The position numbers were made by a program, and so were the translations under genes. 39,318 nt of DNA from Phocaeicola faecicola (GTDB lineage Bacteria; Bacteroidota; Bacteroidia; Bacteroidales; Bacteroidaceae), in the NCBI RefSeq assembly GCF_013618865.1, contig NZ_JABSOE010000043.1, forward strand, positions 1 through 39,318, read 5' to 3'. Within the stretch, counting starts at the first letter, position 1; every line of letters begins with the position of its first letter. The notes under the pieces are model-generated. The model did not search any database and was not told the DNA's origin. It was given only the letters and a program-made list of their open reading frames with translations. This document shows positions 36,980 to 39,318 of this stretch, in pieces.

Positions 36980-39042
36980 TGTTAGAAGAACGATTCCGTG
37001 ACACAATGGCTGTTTATGGTGATGATTCTTTAATATGGATTGACCGCTATTTTAGCATGAACAGATTTGATAGGGCTTTCACATTTAACAAAAAAGACCT
37101 GTATTCGGAAGATGATATTATAAATGCTGGTAAAAGTCTTAAGATTATTACACCAGCTCAATATGGATTAACATCATTTGGTTGGCATTTCTTGTTAAGA
37201 CTATGGAAAGAAAAAAGAATTTTTGGTTTATTTCTTGATAGTAGAATTATCAAAGCAAATAAAATAGAAAAAGTAATAACACGACAGTTAGAAACTTTTG
37301 GTTCAAAGAAGGAAAATGTTGGATGGATTATCTTTGATAACTGGGATTTGAACAATAAAGATGCAAAACAAATATTAACTTACATAAAGAAAGAGTATGA
37401 AGATGTTCCTCTCTTGCTTTTGTGTCCAATGTTGGAGAAATCATTTATAGAGAATGAAAATATTTCTCTTCATGAGTTTTCAATAGCACCAATTTTTATG
37501 GCTCCAATGCAGTTATGCCAGTTGCGTAATATGGTTTCTGTTTATAATAGAAAGCGCAATATTGGTGAAGATGAAGTAGTTCTAAAAAGATTAAATGATG
37601 ACATACAAAACTTCAATATGCATAGGACACCACTAAACTGTATATCATTGTTAGAAGTTTTTAGTAACTCATTCGATGAAAATCCTGTAAACCGAACTGA
37701 GATGATAGAACGACTTCTAAGAATAATATTTGAGAATGAAGAAGTTCCCAGTTATAAATCTCTGCCCGATATGAAAGATTGTGAATTTGCAATTGGGTAT
37801 TATTGTGAACAGATGATTCGTAATGAACAATACTATTTTAGCGGTAAACAATTCTATGATACAATTTCAGATTTTTGCAAGCAACAAAAAATAACACTTG
37901 ATATAAACTACCTTTTTTCAATATTGCTAAGGAATCAGATAATTTGTCAATATGACTCAGATCTCTATGGATTTAGATTTGCCTTTTGGGTATATTATTT
38001 TGCAGCTATGCGAATGACCAAATCGCCTGAGTTTACAAATTTTATATTGGAGGAAGAAAATTACGCCCACTATCCAGAAGTTTTGGAATTTTACACAGGT
38101 AGTGATCGTACAAGAAATGATGCTGCAGAAATCGTAATCCAAGACATCAATAAAATTACAAATAAGGTTCATGATAAAGTTGGACTTCCTGATAAGATGA
38201 ATCCACTACAATATTTGCGTCTTGATATCACAGATGAGCAAGCAGCTAAAGCTATTGACAAGTTGGATAATCAGCTTAAGCAATCAAAATTACCAACAAA
38301 TATAAAAGATGCTTTGGATGATTCAAATTATAATCCATCTATCCCCTTCCACCAAGATGTAAGAAAAGTTTGGGAAAATTATTCGGTAAACTATCTACAG
38401 GAAATGATAGGAATAGCGTCAAAAGTACTTAGAAATAGTGACTATATACTTCCTGAAAATAAAATCAAGTTACTTGATTCAATTGCAGATGCTTGGCTTA
38501 ATACTATTAGGGTTATTTACTTAATGGCACCAGCTTTAGCTATGGAAGGTAAAGCTGGTTATGATGATTTTAGACTTCAGTTAGCTGATTCTTATGACAC
38601 CAAGTCTGATGACAAAAAACAGTTACTAATTGATATAATGTCTAATATACCTCACAATATTGTCACATGGTATAAAGATAATATATACTCTTCTAAACTG
38701 ACGGATCTTTTGTATGAGAAAATTGAACAGGAAACCAACCCTGTCATTAAACATGTTTTAATAAATTTAGTAATTTACAAACAACCAGATCGTTGGGATA
38801 TTATGGTAAGAAGATATTTGGATAAATCAGATAAACATTCTTTTTATTTTGGCGATACACTATCATCATTACGAGTAATGTACGCTAAAGGAGCCATGTC
38901 TGATGCTGACCTTGCTAAGACAAAAACATTAATTTTATTAGGTTACACTAAACTGGCTACTAAGGGCAACAAAATGAATCCTGGTATGATAAAAAAGATA
39001 AACCCAAATATCTTACCACAACGAGAGTCTGGCAATGAATAG
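36979..39042 (+). CDS. STAND-like protein with degenerate P-loop
   Basis: A 687-residue, mostly helical protein. Residues 50-150 have the order of a STAND NTPase: KSLKIITPAQYGLTSFGWHF where the Walker A Lys is replaced (Gly63-Leu64-Thr65-Ser66), then VGWIIFDNWD (Asp120, Asp123) as Walker B position, then a winged-helix-like part (about 200-345) with HRTPLNCISLLEVF and PVNRTEMIERLL. The C-terminal half (350-687) is helical, perhaps repeat-like, a possible sensor. It is coupled to the phosphoesterase gene, so it probably senses a trigger and controls that enzyme without hydrolysing ATP normally. AT-rich, consistent with transfer. Confidence 0.6.
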   Translation: MLEERFRDTMAVYGDDSLIWIDRYFSMNRFDRAFTFNKKDLYSEDDIINAGKSLKIITPAQYGLTSFGWHFLLRLWKEKRIFGLFLDSRIIKANKIEKVITRQLETFGSKKENVGWIIFDNWDLNNKDAKQILTYIKKEYEDVPLLLLCPMLEKSFIENENISLHEFSIAPIFMAPMQLCQLRNMVSVYNRKRNIGEDEVVLKRLNDDIQNFNMHRTPLNCISLLEVFSNSFDENPVNRTEMIERLLRIIFENEEVPSYKSLPDMKDCEFAIGYYCEQMIRNEQYYFSGKQFYDTISDFCKQQKITLDINYLFSILLRNQIICQYDSDLYGFRFAFWVYYFAAMRMTKSPEFTNFILEEENYAHYPEVLEFYTGSDRTRNDAAEIVIQDINKITNKVHDKVGLPDKMNPLQYLRLDITDEQAAKAIDKLDNQLKQSKLPTNIKDALDDSNYNPSIPFHQDVRKVWENYSVNYLQEMIGIASKVLRNSDYILPENKIKLLDSIADAWLNTIRVIYLMAPALAMEGKAGYDDFRLQLADSYDTKSDDKKQLLIDIMSNIPHNIVTWYKDNIYSSKLTDLLYEKIEQETNPVIKHVLINLVIYKQPDRWDIMVRRYLDKSDKHSFYFGDTLSSLRVMYAKGAMSDADLAKTKTLILLGYTKLATKGNKMNPGMIKKINPNILPQRESGNE

Positions 39043-39144
39043 TACAACTATATAAAATAACAGTATAGATTTATAAAAACGACACTGTCTTCTTTGGGAT
39101 TATCAAGTCTGAATTACTGTATACCGAGAATTTTGAATCTCCTG

Positions 39145-39161
39145 AAGCCTTTAAAAGGCTT
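39145..39161. terminator. Hairpin after the STAND-like gene
   Basis: AAGCCTT and AAGGCTT (39145-39161) form a short stem about 100 bp after the stop, followed by only a short T-run. It may end the phosphoesterase operon. The rest of 39043-39235 shows nothing recognisable. Confidence 0.35.
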
Positions 39162-39235
39162 TAGATAAATATATTGAATATTATAACAATACACTAGTGT
39201 CTCTTAAAAAATGTAAAACATCTCAATATGGCTCA

Positions 39236-39318
39236 TTATGATGTAAAATCCAATTCTAGCTGACCGTCATTTTTGTAAAGGATGTCGTATTCAGCATGGC
39301 TAAATAGATCCTTGATAT
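39236..39318 (-). CDS. Partial gene at right edge (C-terminus)
   Basis: A minus-strand frame enters from the right edge and ends IKDLFSHAEYDILYKNDGQL then ELDFTS before TAA (39236-39238). The composition is protein-like, and it is convergent with the phosphoesterase operon. Too little is present to name a family. Confidence 0.5.
   Translation of the reverse strand, partial: IKDLFSHAEYDILYKNDGQLELDFTS

Overview
The window is almost entirely one Mu-like transposable prophage (about 178-34726, 34.5 kb) in what is probably a Bacteroidales genome (Bacteroides, Parabacteroides or Prevotella type). The host call rests on promoters of the Bacteroidetes form TTTG-N19-TAnnTTTG, a DUF4494 gene, a Bacteroides-style tyrosine recombinase and an IS66-like N-terminus typical of that group. 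No ribosomal or other marker gene is present to confirm it.

Layout. Positions 1-127 look like the end of an IS66-type element. About 50 bp of a host gene follow (128-177), then the prophage left end with 11-bp TTTAGGGTTAC repeats. The immunity region (535-2651) has an S24-type repressor with two cargo genes on the minus strand, facing a small Ner/Cro-like protein. After a small membrane protein and a tRNA-like element come the DDE-type transposase (3059-5140), a MuB-like ATPase, a second RecA-like ATPase, a GemA-like protein, DUF3164 and a run of small early genes. These end in a decayed gene and an intrinsic terminator (10936-10972). A small basic HTH-like protein (11094-11372), at the position of Mu Mor/C, precedes the late region. 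Head genes (tail completion, gpG, MuF, portal, gp36, both terminase subunits) lie on the minus strand (11364-17971). From a divergent control region (17972-18120) the plus strand carries protease/scaffold, capsid, sheath, tube, frameshifted tail chaperone, tape measure, baseplate, a lysis cassette (holin, M15 endolysin, unimolecular spanin), more baseplate and tail fibre. A tyrosine recombinase and a 435-bp non-coding right end close the element.

The prophage sits inside a host gene for a DUF2357/PD-(D/E)XK protein. A 5-bp TTTTG duplication flanks it, and removing the prophage plus one copy restores an open frame. Downstream are a calcineurin-like phosphoesterase and a large STAND-like protein with a degenerate P-loop, overlapping by one base; together with the nuclease they look like a defence island.

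The most unusual feature is a family of 11-bp iterons (consensus GTTCAGTGAAC), in strict 11-bp phase, at five non-coding places: the left end, between the transposase and MuB-like genes, upstream of the portal operon, upstream of the lysis cassette, and an eight-unit array at the right end. This resembles a prophage-wide silencing (stoperator) or DNA-organising system. Other points of interest are a short candidate RNA with promoter and terminator at the right end, a tRNA/tmRNA-like fold before the transposase, a MuF protein with an HExxH metallopeptidase tail, and a tail chaperone with the A AAA AAG slippery site.
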